A DNA stretch of 64,000 nucleotides from positions 8,434,501 through 8,498,500 of the forward strand of contig OZ005617.1 in NCBI GenBank assembly GCA_963930655.1, written 5' to 3'. Position numbers and translations under genes: made by a program. The notes under the pieces were generated by a model. That model was given only the letters and a program-made list of their open reading frames with translations. It had not been told where the DNA came from and did no database searches. The DNA comes from Myrica gale (Eukaryota > Streptophyta > Magnoliopsida > Fagales > Myricaceae). Position 1 is the first letter of the stretch. Each line of letters starts with the position of its first letter. Below are positions 1 to 9,448 of the stretch, piece by piece.

Positions 1-671
1 AAACAAAACGACAGCGTATAACGGAGCCAGGTTCGCACTTGACAAAGCCATCGTCTGAAAGTCAAGCAAAAAATATAGTTCAAAACACATAAATACAAGT
101 ATATATCATAAAGTAAATGATGGCATATAAAGCCAACGTTGTCATCACGTCACACACAAGACGGGTGCACAAACGTTTTAAAACGACAACGTTTCCAAAA
201 AATAACCGTAGAAAATTTAAAAATATCTAAAATTATAGTCATATGCGTCCAGATGGGATAGATTAGTGCGGACGCGAACAACTTTCCTCCACAGTCGTCT
301 AGTACCAGCGTATGAACGTCTATTGCAGGTACGTTCGAACATTTTTTAACCTTTCGTGACGATTTAGGTTTTGTCATAGATGGGTGACGAGACATTTTGT
401 CACCCAAAGAACGTGCGGACGTGTTTTTAACCGTGGGGACGCTATTGTTATTTTTTACGACAAAAATTTGTTATCAAAGATCTATGATATTTGGGCTTCC
501 GTCACTCGAAAAAAGGTTTGAACTATTTTTTATGTTGTGACGAGGTTTTTAACCTCCCTGAAACACCTTGCATGACTACGTTCATTTTGTTGTCACAAAA
601 ACCATTGTTTAGTGTCAAAATAGTTTTTAACACCCAAGAATTTGACACGTAAGGTCAATATTCTTGTAGTG
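1..671. mobile_element. CACTA (En/Spm-type) transposon, terminal part only
   Basis: The right boundary reads ttcttgtagtg at 661-671, the reverse complement of CACTACAAGAA, the usual plant CACTA terminus. The next three bases, act (672-674), may be the 3-bp target duplication; the other end lies outside the window. The subterminal region has many short GC-containing motifs of the acgttcgaac / gtccgcac type, as expected for transposase-binding repeats. No transposase reading frame is visible. It resembles the fuller element at 36489-38698. Confidence 0.6.
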
Positions 672-939
672 ACTGAGGGGTTAAAATGAATCTTGATCCT
701 CAAAAGTCAGTATGTCCAAAATAGGCGGATCTAGAAACCCAAACGAAAAATCCATTTAATCGGTGAGACCAAATTATTGATCGAATTTATTTTCAATTGT
801 ATTGTACACTTTAAATTCATGACTTTGAATAAATAGATGTATGGAAAATGAAATTAAACCCTTTTGATTTAGAATTCCCTAAAAACAGAAGAAATCTCAT
901 TTAAGATATAAAATAAATTCATCTTTGTGTTTGAACAAA
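672..939. other. AT-rich sequence, no feature seen
   Basis: I see no coding potential, structural RNA or recognisable repeat here. It is AT-rich spacer between the CACTA end and an LTR-like relic. Confidence 0.4.
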
Positions 940-2040
940 CTCTTTTAGACACAAACGATATAAAATATACCTAGAGGGGGTGAATATGTTTCTTTAAAAA
1001 TTGTACAACACCTTTTTAAAGACTAAGTGAAATTCACAACAATATTCATACACTACAATAATATGACCTAGATGTTAGCAATGCTAATTAGAAACTTCAA
1101 TTTCTCAAATGAATATACGTATGTTCTAAATGCACTTAATCAATCGTAAGATGATTTATCACAAATTAATTACAATTTTGAAAACAAACAGTAACAAAGT
1201 ACGTTTTCAGTAAACCACGAGTATATTATGACAGATAACATATCACAATGTTATTCAGCATAATCCGTCACAACTCATAATAGATTAGATACAACAGATC
1301 TAATCTTTTACCTTATTTACCTTACTGATCCTGTCTTGATATCTCTCTTCCTTCAATCCTTCAAATATTGTGTTACTAATGCACAACTCAAGAGAAATTA
1401 GTAAATAACAAGAAATATGAAATCAGAAGACAATAATTTCACATTCACAACTTGACGCAAGAGATGGGTGACAAAAAGAAAATCTGCTTGAAGAACATCT
1501 CCAAGAGATAAAAACTCTCTGGGCTCATAGGTCGGCTAACTAGAATCAAACTCCTTTCAAACTTAGTTACAAGGTGATCTGAACAGATTACGCTATCCCT
1601 AGCTAATCCTATCTTCCTTGAACCTTTCCTAAGCAATCTTGCCTAGCTCTGCAACATGCAGGGACCATAGAACATATGTGTCCATTTGAAAGACGATTCC
1701 ACAACGATCTATGCAACCAATCTAGTCTTCACGCATGAACGCACGCCACCAGCTTTGTAGAAAATTGGAACCTCTAGCTTCTGTCGAACTCCAACAACTT
1801 GTGGAGATTTACCTTCTATCAAAGATTATTTCAGTGGTGATCTCTGAATAGAGGAATCTTAGATTGTATAGAATAATCTTGAAGAACAATCCTCTAAGAT
1901 CTCTCAATGAAACGATATGAAAATCTTGGAGAGATTCTAAAATAAAGGGGTTGGGTAATCTGGAATTCTTGTAGAATGAATGTTTTTCAATGTAAAAGTA
2001 AGTGCATTTGGTTCTGAAAGGAATATATATGTAGGAGTAA
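940..2040 (-). mobile_element. LTR-like relic of a Copia element, minus strand
   Basis: At 970-986 the plus strand reads ctagagggggtgaatat. Read on the minus strand this is the attcaccccctct motif found near the 3' end of SIRE-like LTRs; compare the better copies at 29745-29770 and 63470-63490. The rest resembles LTR transcribed sequence, with a TATA-like run near 2022-2030 and no long reading frame. Boundaries are approximate and no target duplication was found. Confidence 0.4.
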
Positions 2041-3600
2041 CGAAGTCACGAATGGCTTAGGAGGCATAGTCGAGGAGTTGGGGGAAGAGATATGAGGAGC
2101 ATATACAGGAGAAACAGGAAGAGAGGGATCAGAGACCGGAGGGGAGGAGGGAGGGAGATCAGAGAATGGAGGAGCAGATGAAGAGGGATCATAAACAAAA
2201 AGGGCGGAGGAAGAAGAACTGGCCTCTAGAACAATGACACCAGTTCAAGCTCGGTTGAGATGTGCCCGAGACAATGTTTTCACCCTCTTTGGCTTCTTAA
2301 TCTTAGAGTGGTGCACATTCAAGGGAAATGTGTTCGTGAGAGACCTATGATTATATGAGAGACCCCTTATTTTGGAGGTGGATTGAAATGTGTTAGCATA
2401 TGGGAGCAAATAATGGAGCCTATATCAATGGTGTCTCCAAAAGGCAGGACACATAGAGAAACGAACCCAGGGCAAAGAAATACTAGATAAATGATTAACG
2501 GGGAACATGTTCGTGAACGCAGTGCAACCCAAACATGCGTTTTAGGAGGAACATCTCTCTCTCATTTTGATTAATTTTCAAAGATATGTCTGACCAAAAA
2601 TATATTACCTCAGAACATCTAACAAGCATCCTAATTTTTATGCAACCTACGTACACTCGCGAGAACTAAAGTTGAAAAAATAACCCTTAAAAATCATTTT
2701 TGTAAAATATCTTGATTTGGCTCTTATTTTATAATTAGAAAAATCATTATCACTTTGTTTGAGTACCTGCAAAACTCTCAACGTAATAAATCTAAATCTG
2801 AATAAAACGTTGTCATCTTTTATATATTGATAAATAAAAGAATATATGGAGGAAAAGGAAAGGAAAAATAATTTGATTGAATTTTCTATATTTATTTTGA
2901 TGATGATTCATAATTGATAAATTTTAATTAGAATTAAAACACTGAGAGAAAATTTGTTATGGGCCTTGTAATTCGGTAAGAAAACGGAAAACTTCAAAAT
3001 TTCTAGACAAAAAATGTATGCTTAAAATCTAATTAAAAATTCTGAAAATTTTCTAAAAATTCTTGATTTGCAAACATGTTATAAATCTGAACAGTTACTT
3101 TTTTTGAAACATCCAGTACACTCCACGTTTATGGGGTAAAATCAAAGTGTCCCAATAATTTCCAATTTGTCCGATTATACTAACATTCGAGTTGCCAAAA
3201 AAAATACATTATATCGATTTTTGTTCAATTTTGCCGTTAAATCGTACCTAAAGTTACGTGGACGGACTGAAATGACCGTTGAAGAAAAAAAATAAAGATC
3301 GATAACTAAAAAAATAGAATAGTATTGAATGTTTTAATATTTTAATGTTTTATTTTTTAGGATTTCTTAATATTTTGAAGCATTTCGGTCTGTTCACATA
3401 ACTTTTATTTTGATTTAATGGCCAAATTGAACGGCATGGACAATTAATTTTTATTATACAACGTGAGGAGTAATAATATAATCACACAAATTGAAAGTCA
3501 TGGAAAGCCGCACTTTGATCTTGCTCCATAAATATAAGTCCTAATATGATGTTTCTGGATTAATTTTCAAGATTTGGTTCCTAGGTTTCCTTCTCAGCAA
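2041..3600. other. Degenerate transposon-like and AT-rich DNA
   Basis: On the minus strand, about 2045-2230 reads as a proline/serine-rich peptide without a full open frame. It may be a decayed gag or envelope-position segment beside the LTR-like relic. From about 2560 to 3600 the sequence is AT-rich, and I see no gene or boundary signal. Confidence 0.3.
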
Positions 3601-3789
3601 TGGTGTCCGCAGAAAATCGAATTTCGATGCTTCGTCGGTGGGCCATCGATGACCAGTCACTGGAGCGAGCCTTCTCTCCCTAAGGGGAGATTCTGAAATC
3701 GAAGATTATCAACGACCGTGAGACAGGGATGCCATCGAGGCGATGAACGGCCAGAACCTAGACGGCTGTAACGTCACAGTTAACGAGGC
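3601..3789 (+). pseudogene. Glycine-rich RNA-binding protein (GRP7-like) fragment, broken
   Basis: The frame starting at atg 3601 resembles the N-terminal RRM of plant GRP7/GRP8 proteins. Recognisable pieces are a 'DDQSLERAFS' stretch followed by GEIL-K-SKIINDRETG. A stop codon replaces the usual tyrosine after AFSP. Directly after NDRETG the sequence jumps, in another frame, to AIEAMNGQNLDGCNVTVNEA. The RNP1 segment that should lie between them (RGFGFVTF in the family) is missing. It is therefore a gene fragment with an internal deletion, a stop and a frame change. The similarity ends exactly where the TRIM element begins at 3790. No parent copy is present in the window, so I cannot tell a retrocopy from a duplicated genomic fragment. 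Confidence 0.7.
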
Positions 3790-4055
3790 TGTGAATCTAC
3801 CACTCATCCTAAAAAACTTAAGCTGATAGGAAAATGAAGATTTTATTATTTGAATTATATCTCTAACACTTCCCCTCACGTGTGTGTCAGACTCTCCTTT
3901 AAATGGGAGGCCCAACAAGTGCAATATTTAATTGAAATTGGGATAGAGTGAGGAGTCAGGTCTCGAACTTGGGACCTTAGCTCTGATACTATGTGAATCT
4001 ACCACTATCCTAAAAACTTAAGCTGATAGAAAGATGAAGATTTTATTATTTAACA
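3790..4055 (-). mobile_element. TRIM (miniature LTR retrotransposon), minus strand
   Basis: Two direct repeats share tgtgaatctaccact and the following cctaaaa-acttaagctgat-g sequence: 3790-3868 (79 bp) and 3992-4055 (64 bp, slightly shorter). On the minus strand these are LTRs of TGTTA...TTCACA form. Just inside the upstream LTR, 3979-3991 is the complement of a methionine-tRNA primer-binding site (TGGTATCAGAG with changes). Just inside the other, 3869-3880 is a purine tract on the minus strand (CGTGAGGGGAAG). The ~123-bp interior has no coding capacity, as expected for a TRIM. The flanking 5-mers do not match, so the target duplication is lost or the insertion is rearranged. Confidence 0.75.
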
Positions 4056-4172
4056 ACTTAGCTTTCTTTTCAAAACCTACTTTTTTATTAAAAAAAATAC
4101 CTATGGCGTAATTTCGAATTGCCAAAAACTTCTTGCAACCTAAATAGATAACAAGTAGTTGAGGATGCATAT
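4056..4172. other. Short spacer
   Basis: AT-rich spacer between the TRIM and the SIRE-like LTR. It contains nothing recognisable. Confidence 0.5.
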
Positions 4173-4617
4173 TGTTGGCCCAAGGTTGTTTTGTAAACAA
4201 TCTTTCTTAATTTTGATGATAACAAAGTTTTCAAACTTGTTCTAGTTCTTTAGATTTTACATTGAAATTCCTTCTCAAGATCATTATATTTTCATGTATC
4301 AGGGGTTCCTTATTCTAAAACCTCTATAAGCATACTTGATCATCATTACACTTGTTATTTGATCATCTTTTATATTGCAAGTGTTTTTGAGAATTATTGA
4401 ATTGAGGTTGTTGTTGTTAAAAAACTATTTTTTATGACCAAGTGTTGGAAGTGTCGACACATTGAACTAACACCCGAGAGTTTACATTTCAGGCAATTCA
4501 AAATGATTTTTTGACTAAGTGTTGGAAGTGTCGACACATTGGACCATAGTGTCAACACATTGAACTAACACCCGAGAGTTTTCATTTCAAGACATTCAAC
4601 TTGATCTTTTTGTCTAA
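4173..4617 (+). mobile_element. 5' LTR fragment of a SIRE/Maximus-type Copia element
   Basis: The sequence from tgttggcccaaggttg matches the start of the 3' LTR at 7507 with few changes over several hundred bases. It holds internal repeats of a unit containing the palindromic tgtcgaca motif followed by cattgaactaacacccgag. LTR similarity stops at 4617 and the next base begins RNase H coding sequence. Everything from the middle of the 5' LTR through gag, protease, integrase and most of reverse transcriptase is therefore deleted. Confidence 0.8.
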
Positions 4618-5077
4618 GATGCGGATTATGCCGATTGTAAAATTGATAGAAAGAGTACTAGTGGTGCATGCCAATTTCTTGGACCCTCACTAGTCTCTTG
4701 GTGTTGTAAGAAACAAAACAAAACTCCGTAGCTTTATCAACTACGGAAGCCGAGTATATTGTCGTGGGCAATTGTTGTGCACAAATATTGTGGATGAAAC
4801 AACAATTGGAAGATTTTAATCTTCATTTCTCTCATCTCAATAAAATGTGACAACACCAGTGCGATAAAATCTTACTAAAAATCCAATTCAGCACTCTAGG
4901 ACAAAACATATTGAGATAAAACAGCACTTTATTCGTGATCATGCTCAAAAAGGGGATATTATTCTTGAGTTTGTAAATACCGACCTTCAATTGGCGGACT
5001 TTTTCACAAAATTCCTTAATGAGGATAGATTTTGTTTTATTCGTCAAGAGATAGGAATGAAATTTCCTTTGGATTAA
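4618..5077 (+). pseudogene. Copia RNase H remnant
   Basis: The translation opens with DADYADCKIDRKSTSGACQF, matching the start of Copia RNase H (SDADYAGCKVDRKSTSG in the family). Further on are EAEYIVVGNCCAQILWMKQ, then CDNTSAI-like sequence, and near the end LQLADFFTKFLNEDRF. Frame changes are needed near 4725-4850 and after. It follows the truncated LTR directly, marking the right edge of a large internal deletion. The terminal taa at 5075-5077 matches the normal end of Copia pol. Confidence 0.8.
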
Positions 5078-5199
5078 ATTGTTATTATACCCTTGTTTTA
5101 TCTCTTAAATTGTGGTACTTATTGCAATGTACATATTTGTGAATGATGGTTGTTTGATTCTATGTGATTCTTGGCATTAAAACTTTTTCATAAAATAAT

Positions 5200-5380
5200 A
5201 TTTCATGCGATGTGTCAACACTTGGTGAAACAAGTGTCAGCACCTCTGGTTTTATTGTTTTCATCCATGGAGAAATATGTGTCGAGACACCATGATCTCA
5301 TGTGTTGACACATGAATCATTCACCCGAGAGCTTCTTTAACCATGTTTCGGGAGCATGACCAATGTGTCGACACATTGCT
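5200..5380 (+). repeat. Copies of the LTR tgtcgacaca motif between RNase H and the envelope-position ORF
   Basis: Variants of the LTR-internal motif (tgtgtcgacacattg, tgtgttgacacatg, gtgtcaacacttg, gtgtcgagacacc) recur here, with one cacccgagag block near 5321-5331. The same motif recurs in both LTRs (4443-4570 and 7787-7970). This is an LTR-like repeat block inside the element body. Confidence 0.6.
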
Positions 5381-5592
5381 TGTGTTTACTGTTTTTAAAA
5401 AGCAAGGACACGGGTGGTATATCAATCTCATTTGAGTTAGGGTTTGGCATTTTAGGCCTTCTACCCCTTTCAGACCTCTCTCTCTCTCAAACCGTGCGAC
5501 TAAGCCTTTCCTTAAAAAATTTCAATTACCCACTCTCTCTCTCCAAAAACCCACCGGCCGATTTCCCCATTTCCCTCAAAATCCTGCTCTTC

Positions 5593-6920
5593 ATGTCTTC
5601 CAGTCGTCATACTCGTTCCTCGCAAAGAACTCCAGCCTCTGTGGGCTCCAAAGGGAAGAAGAAAGTCAGGACAACCGAAGAACCCACTCTCACTCCTGAA
5701 GACTACATTTATAGGTCTGGTCTCTGCAAAAATCGCTTTGTCCAAGATTTTCGAAATAGAGAAGTTATTCCTGGGAGATGGGTTGATTTTCGATGGTTTA
5801 GTGAAAATGGGTTTGATTTCCAAGAGATGTTTGAGTTTCAAGGTTGGAAAACTCTTGTGAGTTTGAAAGTAATAGCTATGTTTACTTAGTCAAGTTGGTT
5901 TTTGCTAACTTTCAATTCACTAAGTCAGAGGATGCTGACAGTTATGTGAATGGGAAAACTTTGGATTTATTACATCATATGGTTTGCAATATGATTTTAC
6001 CAAGGACGGACAAATCTGAGTACATAACCTTCCTAGACTTATTTGTCATGTACTGCTTGATTACCCGTACTCCCATGAACCTTGGCCACCTCATGATCAA
6101 TTATATGAAGGCTGCCACTGAGAAGAAAAAACAAGGGCTGCCTTATAGAACGTTCTTTACCCACATGTTTAAGATTCTTGATGTTGATTTAGAGGGTGAA
6201 GTACGAGAACCACCCAAGGAATCCAAAGAGTATAATCAAAAAACTCTGAAGTTGATGGGTTTCCAACAAAATGATGAATTTTTTTGGATAAAGAAGGCTG
6301 ATGCAACCCCTCAAAAGAGAAGTCATAGAGGGTCGGATTCTGATGCTCATAGTGAAGATGAGGAAGAAGAAACCTTCACTAGAACTCCTTCAACTGCCAC
6401 TAGAACTCCAAATGTCTCTAGAACTCCGAGAGAGCCATTCTCCCCTCCTCCATTTCCTTCTTTGCATAAGGAGTCATCATCCCAACTACCCCCTTCCCGC
6501 TCACATGAGCCTCAATTTGAATATCTTGAAACTTCATTTAGAGACATCAAAGAGGAACACAAGAAGCTGGTTCAGCAGTTGGAGAAATTATCTATCGACA
6601 TGAAGACGGGTTTTGATGACATCAAGCAACTATTTTCTGCTCATGATGAGCGTTTCAATCTTCTTGACAAGGATGTGAAACTCCTCAAACATCAAGTCCA
6701 CAACAGCATCAACGTGGCCCGTGGTGTGATTCAAACCTCTGTGAATGAATTAAAATCTTCTGCTCAAGATGTCATTGATGCTACCGAGGTTCGTATAGAA
6801 AAGGATCGATACCTGCGTCCTAAGGTCGAGAAATGGACTTATTGGTTCTCAACGACTTGGATAAATTGGTTGAAGAAATTTGACGTCGATCATCCTCTTC
6901 CTCCTTTTGGATCTTCGTAG
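5593..6920 (+). pseudogene. Envelope-position (SIRE-type) ORF of the Copia element, frameshifted
   Basis: This frame lies downstream of pol and upstream of the 3' LTR, the place of the 'env-like' ORF in SIRE/Maximus elements. It starts at atg 5593 (MSSSRHTRSSQRTPAS). The N-terminal part is a basic S/T/P-rich stretch followed by a globular region typical of the plant 'putative plant transposon protein' domain. A one-base frame change at about 5842 splits it; the downstream part stays open to the tag at 6918-6920. The C-terminal half has an acidic and TP-rich linker (EDEEEETFTRTPSTATRTP) and a long heptad-like helical stretch that could form a coiled coil. I see no convincing signal peptide or membrane anchor, so an envelope role is only positional inference. 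Without the shift it would be about 440 residues. Confidence 0.75.
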
Positions 6921-7492
6921 CCTCCTCCCTTCACCTTTCCCTTGCCCTACTTTTTGATGATGCCAAAGGGGGAGAAAAGTGTCTATTAGTATGCTGACAT
7001 TCCTAGCTCTAATTTGAGGACATTTGTTATTGGCTCTTATTTTGGTGTTGTTGTCTTCCACTTGGATGTATTTATTTTTTCTAAACCTTGAACTGTTAAC
7101 TGTTTGATTGTGATTATATTATGTCATCCTTATCTGTTATTCTCTAAGGAAACTTTTGTGAAGCCTTTGAGAAGTGTTTTGCACTAAATTGTTGCTTGCC
7201 GAAAACTTGCTTCAGGTAGTATTTCTATCCCTTAACTCCTCCTTATATATGAAGTCTTGTGATCTGGTTTGGCATGTGAAGTTTGGAGGGAGTTTGGAGA
7301 AAGGATATAGAAGTGTTGTGTATTTCTTAAGCTTTGGGAAATCTCTGAAAACAAAGGGAACTCTTGTAAAATTTTCGTAAAATCTTAAAGTCTACTTTGC
7401 TGAAAATTTCATGAAAAACTCTAGCTTGTTCTCAGGGGGATCTTTTCTATTTATTAGCAAAGTGTTGCTTTTAAAATGGTTTTGTCATCATC
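6921..7492 (+). other. 3' untranslated part of the Copia element with an extra polypurine tract
   Basis: No coding region is seen. At 6962-6976 there is a second purine run, ccaaagggggagaaa, very like the tract next to the 3' LTR. Sequence between the two tracts is AT-rich and has no recognisable domain. Confidence 0.55.
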
Positions 7493-7505
7493 AAAAAGGG
7501 GGAGA
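7493..7505 (+). other. Polypurine tract
   Basis: aaaaagggggaga lies directly before the 3' LTR start at 7507. This is the expected plus-strand primer site, and this form is characteristic of SIRE-type elements. Confidence 0.8.
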
Positions 7506-7506
7506 T

Positions 7507-8721
7507 TGTTAGCCCAATGTCGTTTTGTAAACAATCTTTCTTGATTTTGATGATAACAAAGTTTTCAAACTTGTTCTAGTTCTTTAGATTTTACATTGAA
7601 ATTCCTTCTCAAGATCATTACATTTTTCATGTATCAAGGGTTCCTTATTCTAAAACCTCTCTAAGCATACTTGATCATCATTACTCTTGTTATTTGATCA
7701 TCTTTTATATTGCAAGTGTTTTTGAGAATTATTGAATTGGGGTTGTTGTTGTTAAAGAACTATTTTTTATGACCAAGTGTTGGAAGTGTCGACACATTGA
7801 ATTAACACCCGAGAGTTTTCATTTCAGGACATTGAACTTGATCTTTTTGTCTAAATGTTGGAAGTGTCAACACATTGGACCATAGTGTCGACACATTGAA
7901 CTAACACCTGAGAATCTATTTCCAGACCAAGTTTAATGTGTCAGCACATACAATCAATGTGTCGACACATTGCTAATTTTCAGAAAATCCGGAAACGATG
8001 TCAACTCTTCCAAATTTATTCAAATTGTCTCAAATGACCTCCAACGACACTCAAACTTTACAAGAAGACCCTTGGTGCCCTAGAAGCTTTAAATAGAAGA
8101 AGATGGAAAGAGAGAAAGGTGTGTGCGTGCGCTATTAACTCTTGCCCTAAATTCTAGAGAGAGAAAAAAGCTTTCAAGAAGAAAGAAGCTCCACCAACCA
8201 AGAAAGCTCGTACTTCCACCTGCAAATTCTGTAGTTCTCTTTATGAATCTTGTCTATCTGCACACCTCAGTACCTAATACTTGTTTATTCAGCTTAAAGA
8301 GCCTTTTTACTAAGATTCTCTTTGTACCCATTCTTGAAAAACACGTGAGTGTTTGTGAAAAACACTTGTCCTAATTCTTGGGTAGAAGAAATCCTCTAGG
8401 TTGTGAGGATTTGTGAGAATGAGTTAAAGTGTGAGTTGGAAAACACTTTGTAAAGGTTCCTTAGCATCCGAAAAGCTAAGGTGTAATTACTATTTGGAAA
8501 ATAGTGAAGGAAGCACAAGGAAGTCAATAGTCTTGGGGGTGGACGTAGGCAAGTGTTGGCCGAACCACCTAAAAGTCACGGTGTCATCTCTCTATCCTTA
8601 TCTCCATTTACTGTTGATATTTATTTGTTGTACTTGTTTATCTATTCCTTTTACACTTTATTATAGTCCTTGGTTATATAGATCTATTCACCTAAAAGAA
8701 TTCGACTATTCGATGAATACA
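7507..8721 (+). mobile_element. 3' LTR of the SIRE-type Copia element
   Basis: Begins tgttagcccaatgtcg, matching 4173 onward. Its first ~350 bp align to the 5' fragment. It contains repeats of the tgtcgacacattg motif between about 7787 and 7970, and near 8537-8575 the gtggacgtaggc...ccgaaccacc block seen in other LTRs of this window. The right end is approximate: I placed it at ...gaataca (8721). The bases before 4173 (catat) and after 8721 (tgtaa) do not match, so no target duplication is confirmed. Confidence 0.75.
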
Positions 8722-8737
8722 TGTAAATTCTTTTTAA

Positions 8738-9292
8738 GGAAAATTGACAATTTAGCCACTAGGTTTATACCACACTGACGATTTAGTCACTAGATTTCAT
8801 TTTTTGACAAAATGGTCACTGAGAATACATAGTTGTGACGATCTGGGTGGTGTTTGTGATGTTAAAATTTTAGTAAAATTGTAGGAGTTGGTAAAAAGGT
8901 TGAAGAGAGAGAATGAAAAAGTGAAAAAGTTAGAGAAAAAGTAAGGAGAGAGAATGAAAAAGTAAGTAAAAAAGTGAAAAAGTAAGAGAAAAAGTAAGGA
9001 GAGAGAATGAAAAAGTAAAGATGTTAAAATTTTAGTAAAATTTTGTTAAAATTGTAGTGTAGACAAACACTATGCTGGTCTTTCCGTCAAACCTCTGTAA
9101 AATTTTTAGTCGAAATAGCGGTTGATTGGTTTGTTTACCGTTGCGGCAAAGGTAACTTGTAGCGGTCGGCTGTTAAAAATTAACGGAGATTTGACAGAAA
9201 AATCAGATCGTTACAACTATATATTCTCAGTGACTATATTATAAAAAAAAATAAAATTTAATGACTAAATTATCAGCTTGCTGTAAACCTAT
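8738..9292. mobile_element. Inverted-repeat (MITE-like) element with ~110-bp arms
   Basis: The left arm begins ggaaaattgacaatttagcc and continues to a gtcactgagaata-atagttgt block near 8814-8836. The right arm, read in reverse complement from about 9292, carries ggaaattg, aataggtttac, aatttagtca and the same gtcactgagaata-atagttgt block. The arms are long but imperfect and there is no coding sequence. It may be a non-autonomous Mutator-like element; no clear target duplication was identified. Confidence 0.6.
8893..9022 (+). repeat. Purine-rich tandem repeat inside the inverted-repeat element
   Basis: A unit of roughly 55-60 bp built from gagagagaatgaaaaagt, gaaaaagt-agagaaaaagtaag repeats at least twice, with a partial third copy. 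It is strongly purine-biased on this strand. Confidence 0.7.
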
Positions 9293-9448
9293 TTCTTTTC
9301 AATTTCCGTCTTTTTAATCCAGACATATTTTAGCGGCCTCGCCAAACGTAAATCAAAACTCAAAGCAAGCTTGTTTTAGATAAATACCGCTTTATCCATC
9401 TAAGATAAGTCCTTGGTATCCTTTCCTCCATCTCTTGACTGGAAGACA

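Noticed and set aside
9413..9448. In-frame upstream extension of the cpRNP protein
   Set aside because: The extension starts with ttg, not atg. The first atg in a sensible context is 9449, which gives a normal transit-peptide start.
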